Position numbers and translations under genes: made by a program. A stretch of 64,000 nucleotides of DNA from Datisca glomerata (lineage: Eukaryota; Streptophyta; Magnoliopsida; Cucurbitales; Datiscaceae). Location of the stretch: assembly GCA_003255025.1 (NCBI GenBank), contig QANY01008960.1, forward strand, positions 124,001 to 188,000, given 5' to 3'. The notes under the pieces were generated by a model, which had not been told where the DNA came from, ran no database searches, and saw nothing but the letters and a program-made list of their open reading frames with translations. This document shows, in pieces, positions 35,797 through 48,264 of this stretch (positions are counted from its first letter, which is position 1; each line of letters starts with the position of its first letter).

Positions 35797-38700
35797 GTAG
35801 TTTTGACTCCAAATCCATAATGATTTGGTTTGTCAGCAATTAGATAGAAAACATGTTAAATCATGTAACAATCTGGTTGTTAGTACTGCAAGATGTGTTT
35901 AACTTCAATTATGGTTTGTTATAGTAATGAAACTCAAATTGCTTAAATGAGCTCTATGTTTCTTTGATGAGGGCGATGGAAAGGTGTACAAATTCCTTCA
36001 ACCAAAAAATATCAATAAACTAAATAAAAAGGCATGCGGGTTACAAAAAATGTTGTCAATAGTGAAAATCAGTTAATTCAAAATTAACATATTTGATTAT
36101 TTCTATCAACTAACTTATCTGTTATTTAAAAATAACAGATTCAGTTTATTCAAATTATTATCTGATAATAATTTAATTCTCTAATTTTACATATTAGAAA
36201 TCATATGTTACTAATCAATAATTAAAAAATAATCGATAATTATTTATTTATATTTATATGTATAATTTAATTAATTAATTAATCACTCATAATTATCTCA
36301 TAACAGTGTAGTTACCCTAGAATAAAAATTTATTTTACAGGTGAGCCATTTTCTCATGTTTTGAAATATTCACACCCCTAGACTGCGTAGTATAGAGGTG
36401 ACTTGGGGACCATGAGCCTATAATCCTAAGCTCCAATAAATTAGATTATTAATTAAATAATTTTATTTATTAATTTTATTATTACTCCACTATAAATATG
36501 GAATCAAACTTTTAATGATTATAGAATGTATTTACACAGTATTCTCATCTAATCCACTAATATAATCATTTCATGTAGTTCTGTCCTCCAATTATTGGCT
36601 CGTAAATTAGAACTGGTCAAAATTATCATTTTACCCTTCTAAATACTCCTTGATCCTTAAATATCATTAATCCACTAATGAATGACTAATTTATAATCTT
36701 ATTATAATGGTCACGTATATCAATACAACTGAATAACATAAATTATGATGTGGATGTGTAGCATGGAAATTTCATGTAATGTGATCTTAACATGCCTATT
36801 TCCAACTGGTTCTTCATAAACCTTAGTGAGATCAAACCATACATAAATCAGAGTGTGAATACTAAGAACTTTATTTCTGTAGAAAATAACCTTAAAATAT
36901 CCATAAACCAAAATGACTGAAAAATATGTCTATATGAAAAGAGCATCTAGAACTGAATACCCTCAACTGATATGAAACACATGTGAGCAGTGTGCTCATG
37001 AAACACCTTGGGTGGAAATCCCTTAGTAAGCGGATCCGCAATCATGGAGTTTATTCCGATGTGCTCTATAGACAACTGTCCATTCTGAACTCTTTCTTTA
37101 ACAACCAGGAACTTGATGTCTATGAACTTTGACTTTGTCAACTCATGTTGTTATGAGAATAAAGAATTGTTGATTTATTGTCACAAAATATCTTTAGTGG
37201 TCTCTGCATACTGTCCACTATGCATAGACCCGTGATAAAATTCCGCAACCATATTCCATAATTGGACGTTTCATAACATGCTATGAACTCTGTTGCCATG
37301 GTAGAAGAGGCTATAAGAGACTGTTTAACACTCTTCCAGGAGACGACACCTCCAGCAAGCAAAAAAATATAGCCTGATGTAGATTTCATACTATCTTGGC
37401 ATCCAGCAAAATTGGAGTTAGTATATCCAACGATCTCAATCTGATCCAACCTCTAAAATGTGAGCATGTAATCTTTTGTTCTATGTAAGTACCGCATGAC
37501 CCGTTTAGCTGCTTTCCAATGGTCTATGTCTGGATTGCTTAAGTATCTTCCTAATATCAGTCATGTACACAATATCAAGATGTGTACAAACTTGAGCATA
37601 CATTAGACTCCCCGCTACCAATGCATAGGGAATCTTCCGCATTTTCTTTTCCTCAAAATCATTTTAAGGCACTGATTGAGACCAAACTAGTCTCCCTTAG
37701 CTACAGAGGTATCACCTGGTTTACAGTCTTGCATGCCATATTTTTTAAGGACCTTTTTGATATAGCTCTTTTGTGATAATCCTAGAATATCCTGAGAACG
37801 ATCTCGGTGTATTTGGATTCCTAATACAAAAGAGGCTTTACCAAGATCTTTCATCTCAAAATTCTTAGCTAGAAATCTCTTGGTGTCATGTAATATGTAT
37901 CGTTGCTGGCAAGTAAAATGTCATCCACATATAAAACCAGAAAATATATGTTTGCTCCCAAAAAACTTATTGTATATACATACAATCATCGACTAAATTT
38001 ATCTCAAAACCGAACGAGATGATCACTTGATGAAATTTAAAATACCATTGTCGAGATGCTGCTTGAGTCCATAGATGGATTTTTGAAGTTTACAAACCAT
38101 ATTATTTGGGTCTCACACAAATTTTTCTGGTTGTACCATATATATCGTCTCTTCGATGTCACTATTGAGAAATGTTGTCTTTAGATCCATATGATGCAGT
38201 TCAAGATTGAAATGTGCTTCCAATGCCATTATAATCCTGAAAGAGTCTTTCGTAGAAACCAGAGAGAAAGTCTCTTTATAGTCAATGCCTTCTTTCTGTG
38301 TAAAGCCCTTTGCGACAATACGAGCATTATATCTTACCACATTACCTTTTGAATCTCTCTTGGTCTTAAAAATCCATTTGCAACCAATGAGTTTTGCACC
38401 TTTATGGCTTGACGGAAGTTGATTGAATAATCTTCCATCACACAAATGTCAACCTCAAGCTCTTGGAGAAATACAATGTAATCATCTGGCATTGCACTTC
38501 TTCTCTCTAGTGGATCTTCTTAATGGCATAGGTTCTTGAGGTGCTAGAGTTTCTTCTTCTGGAACAATCTCTTGAATGGAAAGTTCTCCGATATTGTCTT
38601 GATGTGTTGTGTCATGAGCAATGTCGGGGACATAGTCCTGATCAATGCTAATAACACCTATGAGAATATCAACATATTCCTCCTGAAGGATAAAATCCTG

Positions 38701-41700
38701 AACTGTATCTCCCCCCTCAAACTCGACATCTTCAAAGAACCGGGCATTTCCCATCTCAAAAAATGGACCTGGTTGTGGGATCATAAAACTTGTACCTCCA
38801 GGATCTTTCAGAGTATCCAATAAAATAACAACTCACCGTCCGTAAGTCCAATTTATTTTCATTAGGCTTATATGGCCTTGTCTCAGCTGGACATCCTCAA
38901 ACGTGCAAATGCCTTAGACTAGGTTTCTTGCTAGTCCAAAGCTCATATGGTATTTTGACAGTCGCTTTAGTTGGAACTCTGTTAAGGTTATATGCTGCAG
39001 CCTTAAGTGTTTCACCCCAGAGTGATTCTGGTAAGGTCGAATGACTAATCATACTCCTGACCATGTCCTTAAGCGTTTTGTTTCGTCTTTCAGCAACATC
39101 ATTCATAGTGGGCAAACTCGACATAGTGTACTGTGGGACGATACCGCATTCCTCTAGAAATTTAGCAAACGGTCATGGACGTTGTTCACCTGAACCATCA
39201 TATCTACCATAGTACTCACCACCACGATCAGATCTGATGCTTTTAATCCTTTTGTTGAGTTGATTCTCAACTTCAGCCTTAAAATTTTTGAACATGTCCA
39301 ACGACTGTGACTTTTCATGAATGAGATATATGTGGCCATATCTAGAATAATCGTCTATGAACGTTATAAAATACTATTGACCATTCCAAGCCACCGAAGA
39401 GAATGGCCCACAAATATCCATATGAATAAGTTCTAAGACGTCCTGAGTCCTGTTGGCTTCAAATCTCCTTTTATAGGTTTGTTTTCCCTTTATGCAATTA
39501 ACACAAACGTCAAAATCTGTGAAATCTAAGGGACCGAGAATTTCTTCTGACACAAGTCTCTCTATTCTCTGTCTGGAGATATGACCTAATCTCTTTGTGC
39601 CATAACGCACCTGAATTCTCACTGGTTAATTTTATTTTAGTACCTCGTGTACTTAATTACAAGGATTCTTTAAATGAAGCAATTGTTTCAAGTAAATAAA
39701 AATTATTATATCCTGATAAAAACCGGAACCAATTGAAATTGAATCACAAAACAAACCAAATTTTTCATTTCCAAAAGAACAAACATAACCAGCTTTGTCT
39801 AAAATAAATATAGAAATCAAATTCCATCTAAAGGATGGTATAATAAAAGTTTCGTCAAGATCCAAATAATGTCTAGTTTTTAATAATAATCTAAATTTTC
39901 TAATTGCTTCAACCTCATCCGTCTTGCCATCGCCCACGTAGATGAATCTTTCAGCATCATTTCACTTTCGGCAATTCAGGCAATCCTATATAGACACACT
40001 GGTGTGAGCTGTTGCACCAGAATCTATCCACCACGTGTGTCTAGGAACTGAACTTAAATTAACCTCATAACAAATCCAATTAAGAAGCATACATTTCTTA
40101 GCACGCCAAGCGTGATAGTTGATGTATTGCTTCTTCCTATGCCCTTCAGCTCCACATAAGAAACAACCATTACCTTCCGAGTTAACCATTTTCTTTTGTT
40201 GTTTCTTATGCGGTATTGTATCCGCAGATTCCTTATCATTTTCCTTTTCTTTCCCTTGCCCTTATCCTTAGAGGTAGAGGCCAGGTAAGCACTTTCTGTC
40301 TTATCATGTTCACTCTTTCCTCTTCTTGAACACAGTGTGAGATGAGCTCATTCAGAGACCAAGTCTCTTTATGACAATTATAGTTCACCTTAAACTGGCT
40401 AAACTGTGTCGAAAGGGATATCAAAACCAAATACATAAGCAAGTCCTCCAGAAGTTCAAGCCTCAGTGCTTTTAACCTTGAAACAATGTGAGACATTTCC
40501 ATAATGTATTCCCTGATATTACCTTTACCTTTATACTTTTTTGAAATTAAGTCTGACAAGTGCGTACTGATTTCTGCCTTTTCATTCTTGACAAACATTT
40601 TTTCAATGTCTGCAAGGAAATCCTTAGTTGTAGTTATTTTTTCTGATATAGTGCCCCTGAATGCATCTGGAACGGCCTTCTTCATGATCAGCATACACAT
40701 GCGATTTGATCTCTCCCACCTTCATCTCCCTCTTATCATCAGAGGTACTCTTATCCGTTAGAGTTGCAGGAGAATCAATCCTTAACACAAAATCAAGATC
40801 CATGACTCCAAGAACTGTCAAGAGATTATCTTTTCAGGACTTGAAGTTCGAGCCATTCAGAATTGGAATTAAATTGATATTGATCGTGATACTAGCAGAA
40901 GTAATAGCTGAATAGAGAACAATAAATAAATGAAGCTCACATAAATTCTAAATAACAATAATAATTCAAACAATAGTAACATACTCATCCTAAGACACAT
41001 GTCCCTCCATTAATATTATGACTTTGGCCAAAAAATAGTAACTTGTAAGTGATGTCTTGGTGTAGTAATCAAATATTGATGATACATAACATGTCAAACA
41101 AGAAATCTTCTTTTGGGTCAATTTATTGTTCACATGTAAAATCGAATAATTATCACGTATTTATTATCACAGAAGCACATGTAATTCTGTTAAATAATTA
41201 TCTTCTTTTGGGCTGATAAATATTCACATAAATTACACGCACAAATAACCTTTTATATTTCAAGACAAACCAATTTCCACAAGAGATGCCACTTTGGCAA
41301 CATATTGCTTCAACTAATTCATCTTAAAATATATATAACATACTAATGTTCGAATTTAAAATTGTACCGAATTTATATCTTAAATTAATTGTTAAACAAC
41401 TAATTTTACGATACTTTGAAATTGTTTTGAAAATATTTTAACCAAAAAAAATTGAAAATGATCAAAACAATCCATTTGATAATCCTTAAAAAATTGTTTT
41501 GAAATTAGTATAACCCAAAAAACCAAAAATAATCAAAACAATCTATTTTACGATCGTTAAAAAATTAATTTAAAAATTGATTCATAAAATCAATCATGAA
41601 TTGATTTTAAAAAATGGTGTGAGGGCTTAGCTACCCCAGCCCTCCCAAAATTGGTTGTGGGCAAAGCGCACAACCTTCCTTAATGGTTGTGGGCTTCACT

Positions 41701-41829
41701 CATAACCTATGCCTGATACACGGGTCGGATCAACCCGACTCGTGTCCAACCCTAGGGTTTTCACCTTGAGTGACTGGCCGTCCATGGCCGCTGCTAGTCC
41801 TTGCTGCCGCGGCCAAGGCTGCGAGGTCC

Positions 41830-41940
41830 CTTACAGTCACGGCCAATGCCGCGACTCTTGCTTACAGTCAGGGCTGAGGCCGCGACTCTTGCTTATAGTC
41901 AGGGCTGAGGCCGCGACTTTCCTTAACAGTCGGTCGCGGC
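41830..41940. repeat. GC-rich 31-bp tandem repeat in a retroelement leader
   Basis: CTTACAGTCAGGGCTGAGGC-type units start at 41830, 41861, 41892 and, in degenerate form, about 41922. The block is far richer in G+C than anything nearby and lies between primer site and gag of the minus-strand copia element. Confidence 0.8.
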
Positions 41941-42189
41941 TTCTCCTTATCAGTGCGCCCAAACCGCCGCGCTGATCAACTTTCACCAGCGACGGTGAGA
42001 CTGCCGGCCGGTTGTTCCAAAAAACAAACAAAAAATATCGAAAAAATTATTCTCAAATCTAATATGTTGTCAAACAATTATTAAATTCAAGGATACCAAA
42101 ACGTAAACATAAAAAACACCTATAATCATGGATCTAGAACTTAATAGATCGATTCTCAATGATTCAATATGAGTTGTTCTGATACCAAT

Positions 42190-42692
42190 TGTTATATTCA
42201 AAATCTTTTCGGTGTAAACCATATCTCAATAAAACCTAAGATCTTATATTGAATACATTAAGAATCAAAACAATTATAGAGCGGAAGCGTACCTGAATCC
42301 ATGACGATAGATTATTGTTTAGAGCTGATCGGTTAGCCTTCCAGATCTACACAATTCTCTATCTAAGAGTTCCATTTGATAAAGTCTCTCAGTATTCTCT
42401 CTAACGATGAGATATTAGGAAGAATATAATGGTTTCCTATTATCGTGTGACCTGATGACCATAACCACTTATAACTAATTCATATTTTAGTATTTTTATT
42501 TTAGCCCATCATAAAAATAGAAATTACCCTTAAGTCTCTACACATTAAAGGGTCCACAACCGATCATATACATTAAAACTCCAATTATTCAAACTTTAGT
42601 AGATCACTTTTAATTGAGTTTAACTTTATTTGATAGTCTGCAATACATAATTATTTTACACATAAGTCCAATGTTGGATTAAGGATCCAACA
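42190..42692 (-). repeat. 5' LTR of the minus-strand copia element
   Basis: On the minus strand it starts TGTTGGATCCTTAATCC and ends GAATATAACA, directly before ATTGGTATCAGAAC. Length 503 bp. The outer side joins a host exon relic at 42693. Confidence 0.75.
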
Positions 42693-42832
42693 GCCTCAAG
42701 CCTCGATTACACATAGTGCAGACCCACGGGGTTCAGCTTCAACACTAGAGTTCCTTCAATCAAAGGACCAGCTTGTTCCTCGATAAATTTAACCAGCTAC
42801 TCCAAGTACCAATCCCCAGTCACATTTGCCAT
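42693..42832 (-). pseudogene. First-exon relic of an STK11IP-like leucine-rich-repeat gene
   Basis: Minus-strand translation from the ATG at 42832 gives MANVTGDWYLE, a stop, LVKFIEEQAGPLIEGTLVLK, LNPVGLHYV, a stop, and SRLEA, where the copia LTR begins. I recognise this as the N-terminus of the plant proteins annotated as serine/threonine kinase 11-interacting protein or outer-arm-dynein-light-chain-like LRR proteins (KLVKFVEEQAGP, LNPVGLHYVQSRLEAL). The two in-frame stops fit single changes of Lys and Gln codons. The rest of the gene is not on the far side of the retroelement within this window. Confidence 0.65.
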
Positions 42833-43050
42833 CTATGTGGCTAGATTAGGTTTTCGTATTGTGAAAACCATGAGCTAAACTTGGGGTAAAAAGTACACAT
42901 AAAGAAATGAGGGAGATCAAAGTGAGAATTGGAGTTCAAAAAATTAAAAACATAGAAAGCAGAAATTTCATTAAGGAAAGAAATTGGAGGAACATATTAG
43001 AGATTCAATTGATGAAGTTTTCTCGAGAAAGAGATGGTTGTACGTAAAGA

Positions 43051-43214
43051 AAAACGGCCATGGATGTACGAGGCTCTGGGAGAGAGATAATAATGGAAGA
43101 TGGATAAATTTGATATTTCATTGATCACGTGCAAAACGGCCATGGATGTACGAGGCTCTGGGAGAGAGATAATAATGGAAGATGGATAAATTTGATATTT
43201 CATTGATCACGTGC
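43051..43214. repeat. Perfect 82-bp tandem duplication
   Basis: 43051-43132 and 43133-43214 are identical by eye, starting AAAACGGCCATGGATG and ending TTGATCACGTGC. The lack of differences implies a recent event or an assembly artefact. Confidence 0.9.
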
Positions 43215-43373
43215 TATTATTAAATAACGTTTAGGTTGAAATTTCAGGTTAGGAGATAAATTGATGGATATAAAAAGTTAAATGACTGATTAAGAAAGGA
43301 AAATAGTTTAGAAGAATAAATTGATATTAGAATAAAGTATAATAAATCTTATAATATTAATATTTTATATTTT

Positions 43374-44070
43374 AAGACAAATCTCAAGTTGAATGTATTA
43401 TAAGGTTAGTATTGTCGGAGAATATTTTTATTTTTTTTAAAAATTAGACACATACAAATTTCTAAAGTCACAATGTTTAATTTTTACAGCATCAACAACT
43501 ACCGTGGCATTAGTTAAGAATATGATGGGGATTAAAACTCACTGTCGTACTACGCGACTCTAATACCAAGGTGGTTTATCTACCCACGTCCTATTAGTTT
43601 TATAAAAATCTGCTACATTATTTTATACATCGGATTATTTATGATTTGCCGTACAACCGACATGGAAGCCTATTTTTCTAGTAGGGAAGAAGTAGATATT
43701 TAGATTGAGCATCATTCACAAAAGCTTAATCCGATTATTTAACCCATTGGGTAGAATTAGTATGAGACATTTCATATTTCCAAAAGCCATCTTCTTGAAA
43801 CTGACTAATCAACTACGCATAAGGGTGTTCACCGGGTGGTCTAACTTGATTTATAGAAGAATTTTTAACCAAGCCAATCTAATTAGTGTTTTTTATTGAA
43901 TGAACTAAACTAAACTAATTAAACTTACAAACCAATCTAAACTAATCGGTTAATTGTAGTACATAAATTACTAAGTTAATAGTATAAATAACTTGCAAAA
44001 TATGCATTAGGGGTGAGATCATTATTCTCATCTCATTTTTAAACAGTTTAGTTTGGTTTAGTTCATATGA
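43374..44070. repeat. RNase upstream flank, copy 1 of a direct repeat
   Basis: Four blocks match the downstream copy in the same order and orientation: 43374-43425, 43471-43490 (TTTTTACAGCAT core), 43776-43925 (including a 29-bp identical stretch around AATTTTTAACCAAGCC) and 43975-44070 (AGTTAATAGTATAAATAAC, ATATGCATTAGG, GTTTAGTTTGGTTTAGT). It includes a MITE-like piece, but the match starts well outside it. Confidence 0.65.
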
Positions 44071-44233
44071 ATTTAGTAAAATTAATCTTTTTAAAAAGAT
44101 CAAATCAACCTAAATCAAACCGATACTAATATTAGATCTTTCAATACAATGATATACATTGGTTTGGTCCACAGTTTATTGTGATTTTTAACCCCTTAAC
44201 TACATGCAATTAATTATTATTTTTTAATTCTTC

Positions 44234-44241
44234 TATAAATA
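44234..44241 (+). promoter_or_regulatory. TATA box of the T2 RNase gene
   Basis: TATAAATA lies 59 bp before the ATG at 44293, at a normal plant core-promoter distance. Confidence 0.5.
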
Positions 44242-44292
44242 ATAGCAAGTTAGAGACTTAATTATTTGCATATTTATTGATGTAAAAAAATA

Positions 44293-45623
44293 ATGAAGAT
44301 TATGATTAGTAGGCAAGTAGTTGTCATTTTCCTCTTTTTGCAGGTTGCATCTTTCTTGGTGGAGAGTGAAAATCAGCTTCACCACTTCAAATTTCACTTA
44401 TTATGGCCTAACAGCTACTGCAACCCGGGCATCAAAAGGTGCAAACTGCCAGTTCCTCAAGAGTTCAAAATTCATGGAATGTTTCCATTCACTTCTAATG
44501 ATGTCCATGTTCATGAAACTTGTGGCGATCGCCATTTTCCCAAAACTGAGGTAATTTATTAGCTACCTTCTCTTGATTTTAGACTAACCAAATAATTAAC
44601 AAGTAGTCTATCTCAGTTGCTGAGCATGGATAATATATATGTATTTCTATGCTTTATAAGAAAATTATTGATTTTTTTTAAATGTAAAAAATGTTCTGAT
44701 GTTTTCAAGAAAAACAATACTCTTGTAGAAAAGCACTATTTATTTATTTCTTTACCAATATTTAGTTATTATTACATTTATGATCTACGTAAAAAATTTC
44801 TATACCTATTTTCATAGGTTAAGAATTGGAATTTCTCTGAGAGCTTGTCAACCTATTGGCCAAACCTGATGGAGGGTAGAGAAGATCTACCTTTTTGGGA
44901 ATGGGAGTGGAATAAGCATGGTGTATATTCTGGAATGAATGCTGAAAATTACTTCTACTTGGCAGTAACATATGCCAAAAAGTATGAGAAACTTTACAAA
45001 TCTCTGTTGAAAGGAGGTACAATAACTTCAAAATTAATCAAAATGGTTTTTGTATTTAACTTTGGATTTTGTCATCGAATAAGTAATTAAATGTGCTCTT
45101 CTAACGTTGATTGGTTAATTTACATAGGGGTAGTAACTCCTTCAGATCAACCTTACCGACGGGGTGTATTACGCAAAGAACTTTCAAGAGTACTTCATTC
45201 TTTCCCAGAGCTACGATGTCATGAGTACAATAACTTTAGTTATCAACTTTCAGATGTTTGTATCTGCATTGACATCCATGGTGTAGCTATAAATTGCTCT
45301 CGCCAATTTTCCATGTGTGGACGATCAAAATCACGGATATTGTTTGCTACAGAAGAAACTGTTTTACAGTCTTGGTATTTAATTACTTATCTAAGTACAC
45401 GGTTCTCTCTCATACACACATAACACAATAGCTCATGTATATACACAAAACTAACGTTCTTTACAGTCGCTAATTTTCTCCGTTTACTTATAGAAATCAA
45501 TTGTTGATTTCATGTTGCAGCCAAGAAGAAGTTGATATGGTAGAGACTCCTTCAACTTTCCAAAAGAGCAAGTTGAATGTAAAAAATCAGACAAACAACG
45601 ACGAAGATCAACTAATTCTTTGA
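44293..45623 (+). CDS. T2/S-like ribonuclease, four exons
   Basis: Exons 44293-44550, 44818-45016, 45128-45374 and 45521-45623 join in frame with GT-AG introns to a predicted 268 residues. A signal peptide (MKIMISRQVVVIFLFLQVASFL) precedes HHFKFHLLWPNSYC. Active-site block I is IHGMFP (usual IHGLWP) and keeps its His. Block II reads FWEWEWNKHG (usual FWEHEW.KHGTC): the Lys-His pair stays, the first His is Trp. The Cys after KHG and its usual partner before FWE are both absent. Later Cys pairs are kept (LRCHEY, CICID, NCSRQFSMC). An acidic, Asn-rich tail of about 33 residues ends the protein. Family members are secreted or vacuolar RNases; S-RNases belong here. Lys+Arg about equals Asp+Glu and there are three introns, which argues against a typical basic, one-intron S-RNase. 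Activity may be reduced. Confidence 0.85.
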
Positions 45624-45984
45624 TGATCCACATATAATTACTTATGATATATAGATATTTTGAAGCATATATTTGTTAAATGCTACAAAGACATTGAAAG
45701 TTGTTTGGTTTGGTTTAAGCTCTCTAGTAGTCCTTGTAATGTCTATGTAATGGAAATTATTCACAGTTTTAAATTTTTTTTATCAAAATTTCATTACGAA
45801 TTCTAAGAGAAATTGTGAGAAGTATGACTGTAATCCACGAGTTCTAATATATTTATTACAAATTCTATACTTCCTTTCGGGCGAATTTTTATACCTATAC
45901 TGGGGGTTCCCTTTCCGAAATGGCCGAAGGAGGAAAAGTTTCCTAATGTACTCCCGAAATCACTGATCAACTCATTTATATTTT

Positions 45985-46511
45985 AACGCAAATTTCAAGT
46001 TTTGTATATGTATTTTATAGGGTCAATATTGCTCCAAGGTTCTGTTGTAATGAAGTTTTTTGACACTTAAAAGAGTCTAGAGCCACAATCTTTCATTTTT
46101 ACAGCATGAATCACAGCTAAATCACAATCAATTGGGGTAGCTATTTCCAAAAAGGCCATCTGTTTAAAATTGACTAATTAACGATGCATGGGAGGGTTCA
46201 TCGGGTAGTTTTGCGTGATCTTACAGAAGAATTTTTAACCAAGCCAATCTAATCAGTTCTTTTATTGAACGAACTAAACTAATTAAACTTATAAACTAAT
46301 CTAAGCTAATAAGTTAATTGTTGGTTTGGATTTGGGTAAACAATTGTAATCTTAGTAATATATGCTCAATTTACTACATAACTAAGTTAATAGTATAAAT
46401 AACCAGCAATTGAATACAGGTGGAGTAAAACCAAGGTTTATATGCATTAGGGTGAGATAATTGTTCTCATCACCTATTGTTAACGGTTTAGTTTGGTTTA
46501 GTAAATATGAT
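45985..46511. repeat. RNase upstream flank, copy 2, downstream of the gene
   Basis: Direct-orientation counterpart of 43374-44070, matching block by block until about 46511, where LINE sequence takes over. It should lie in front of a second RNase copy; none follows directly. Confidence 0.65.
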
Positions 46512-47570
46512 CAGTAAATGTTTTTGTGGCTACCCAAAAAACTTGGGCGGGTATGTTTGTTCTTTCGAAAGCGATTATTAAACAAGTGGATGTTGTTATT
46601 AAAAAATTTCTTTGGTCTGGTTCTGAGTGTTATTTGAAAAGGGCAAGGTTTCTTGGAATGAGATTCGTAAGCCTTACTTGTTGGTGGACTTGGGTTGCGA
46701 AATTCAAAAGTTTGGGATAAGGCTGCGTCTAAGCATGTATGGTTCTCGATTACCTCGAGCGATTCTATGTGGATAGCTTGGTGTAAGATATATCTTCTTA
46801 AGGGCTAGTCCTATTTTACTGTTTCTCTAAACGCTAATCCATCCTGTGCTTGGAGGAAAATGATTAAGTTGTGACATGAATTGTTGCCAGGTATCCGTGT
46901 TGACATTGGCAGTGGTGATCAAATAGGTGTTCTTACCGACCCTTAGCTCCCATTTGGGCCTTTTTTGAACAGGTTTGAAGATGGCGTTTCTTTGATTATT
47001 GGGTGGAATCGTCGTACCAAAGTTAACAGTCTAATTCAAGATAATGCATGGAACACCCCCCACGTAATTCCCCTGCTCTTAATGAAATTCGAGATGCAAT
47101 ATGCTGCTGCCGAGGGCTTCTTCGAATCATGAGGATCAATGGGTTTGGCTAGAGGCTATAAATGATATGTTTTCTGTTTCTAGTGCCTTTAAATTAGATT
47201 TTGTTGATGATGGAAATGTTGTTGATTGGGCTAATTTAGTATGGTTCTCAAAATTCATTCTGAAATGTAGTTTTGTTAGTTGGCTTGTCTTGAAAGATAG
47301 GCTAGCCACCTCAGACAATATCAGAAAATGGGATGGTTGTGTCAGGGGAGCTTTTTTTTTTGCGCTGGTGGGATGGAGCCTGTTGATCACATATTTTGTC
47401 GATGTTCTCATGTGGACGCTATTATGAAGAGATTTTTAGCCATGTTCAATGTCCATATCATTTTCAGTGATTGGGATCAGTTGGTCAGATGGTTTCTTCA
47501 TCAACGCAAGGAGATGTGTTAAGTTTTACATGTTAAAATTTTATTTATTGTTTTCATTTATATAATTTTG
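46512..47570 (+). mobile_element. LINE 3' fragment, degenerate
   Basis: The start reads VLSKAIIKQVDVVIKKFLWSG, the region after RT in plant L1 elements. The zinc-binding part at 47101-47520 includes FILKCSFVSWLVLKDRLATS, KWDGCV and GGMEPVDHIFCRCSHVDA. Stops at 46717 and later, plus several shifts, show decay. Confidence 0.78.
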
Positions 47571-48264
47571 CTTGAAACAAACAAGAGTTTTAAAGGAAGC
47601 GTTAGGGATAATTACTGTTATGGGTATTTTCATGACCGCCAACGATGCGACGACACATGTTACGCCATGTTAAGGAGCTCAAGACAGAGAAAAGTTTTGG
47701 AGGAGAAGAACTGACCTCACCTAGTCAGTTTTGAGGGAGCTCGGGTTACATAGGCCACAGCGCATGTAAGATCAGGAATAAGATGAGCCATGAGAGCTCG
47801 GATAACCACGAGCAAAATGTTATTATTGTCCACCGAAAGTAGTGCCCAACGTGTCTAATCGTCATGGTAAAATGTCAGGATAGCCTATATCCGGTCATTT
47901 CGACATTTAATGCTGAACGTTTTATGTCAAGGTTACCTCCCTTCTATCCAATCGAAAGACATGCATCGTGTCTTGTGAGGCTTTCCTAGCACGCCTCTGA
48001 GAGGCTTCTTCGACACGTCTTCTCCTACACAATGCTTGAGGTATAAATATCCCCATCTACAAAAGAAGAGGTATGTCTACTCTCCCCTAAGAAAATTATA
48101 CCGGAATATCGGTTAATACTGACTTAGGCATCGGAGGCCCTTAGACGGGGCAACCACCCCCCAGTTCCACATTTGGGTTCTTTGTTTGTGTTTTGCATAC
48201 GATAAAGTGGCAAGGAACTCTATTCGGAAGGGAGACTACTCAAGGATAACTTTTGAAGTTTTCA

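Larger units (their letters stand above)
36300..42692 (-). mobile_element. Tork-like copia retrotransposon, degenerate, minus strand
   Basis: From right to left: 5' LTR (42190-42692), primer site TGGTATCAGAAC (complement of 42176-42187), a 1.3-kb leader, gag (about 40880-40236), a zinc knuckle CFLCGAEGHRKKQY with its last Cys replaced (about 40155), protease WIDSGATAH (about 40010), pre-integrase/integrase (39622-38897; [35 protein letters not shown]), RT (38445-37800; IGCKWIFKTKRDSKGN) and RNase H (37449-36947; IASSTMATEFIACYE, ADPLTKGFP). Stops and shifts break pol into pieces. The 3' flank at 36320-36720 resembles 51260-51680 in another copia element, not the LTR at 42190. Confidence 0.85.

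Noticed and set aside
44293..45623. S-locus (self-incompatibility) S-RNase
   Set aside because: Sequence family fits, but net charge is near neutral, there are three introns, part of the second active site is changed, and no S-locus F-box gene is visible in the window. Only the broader T2 assignment is supported.
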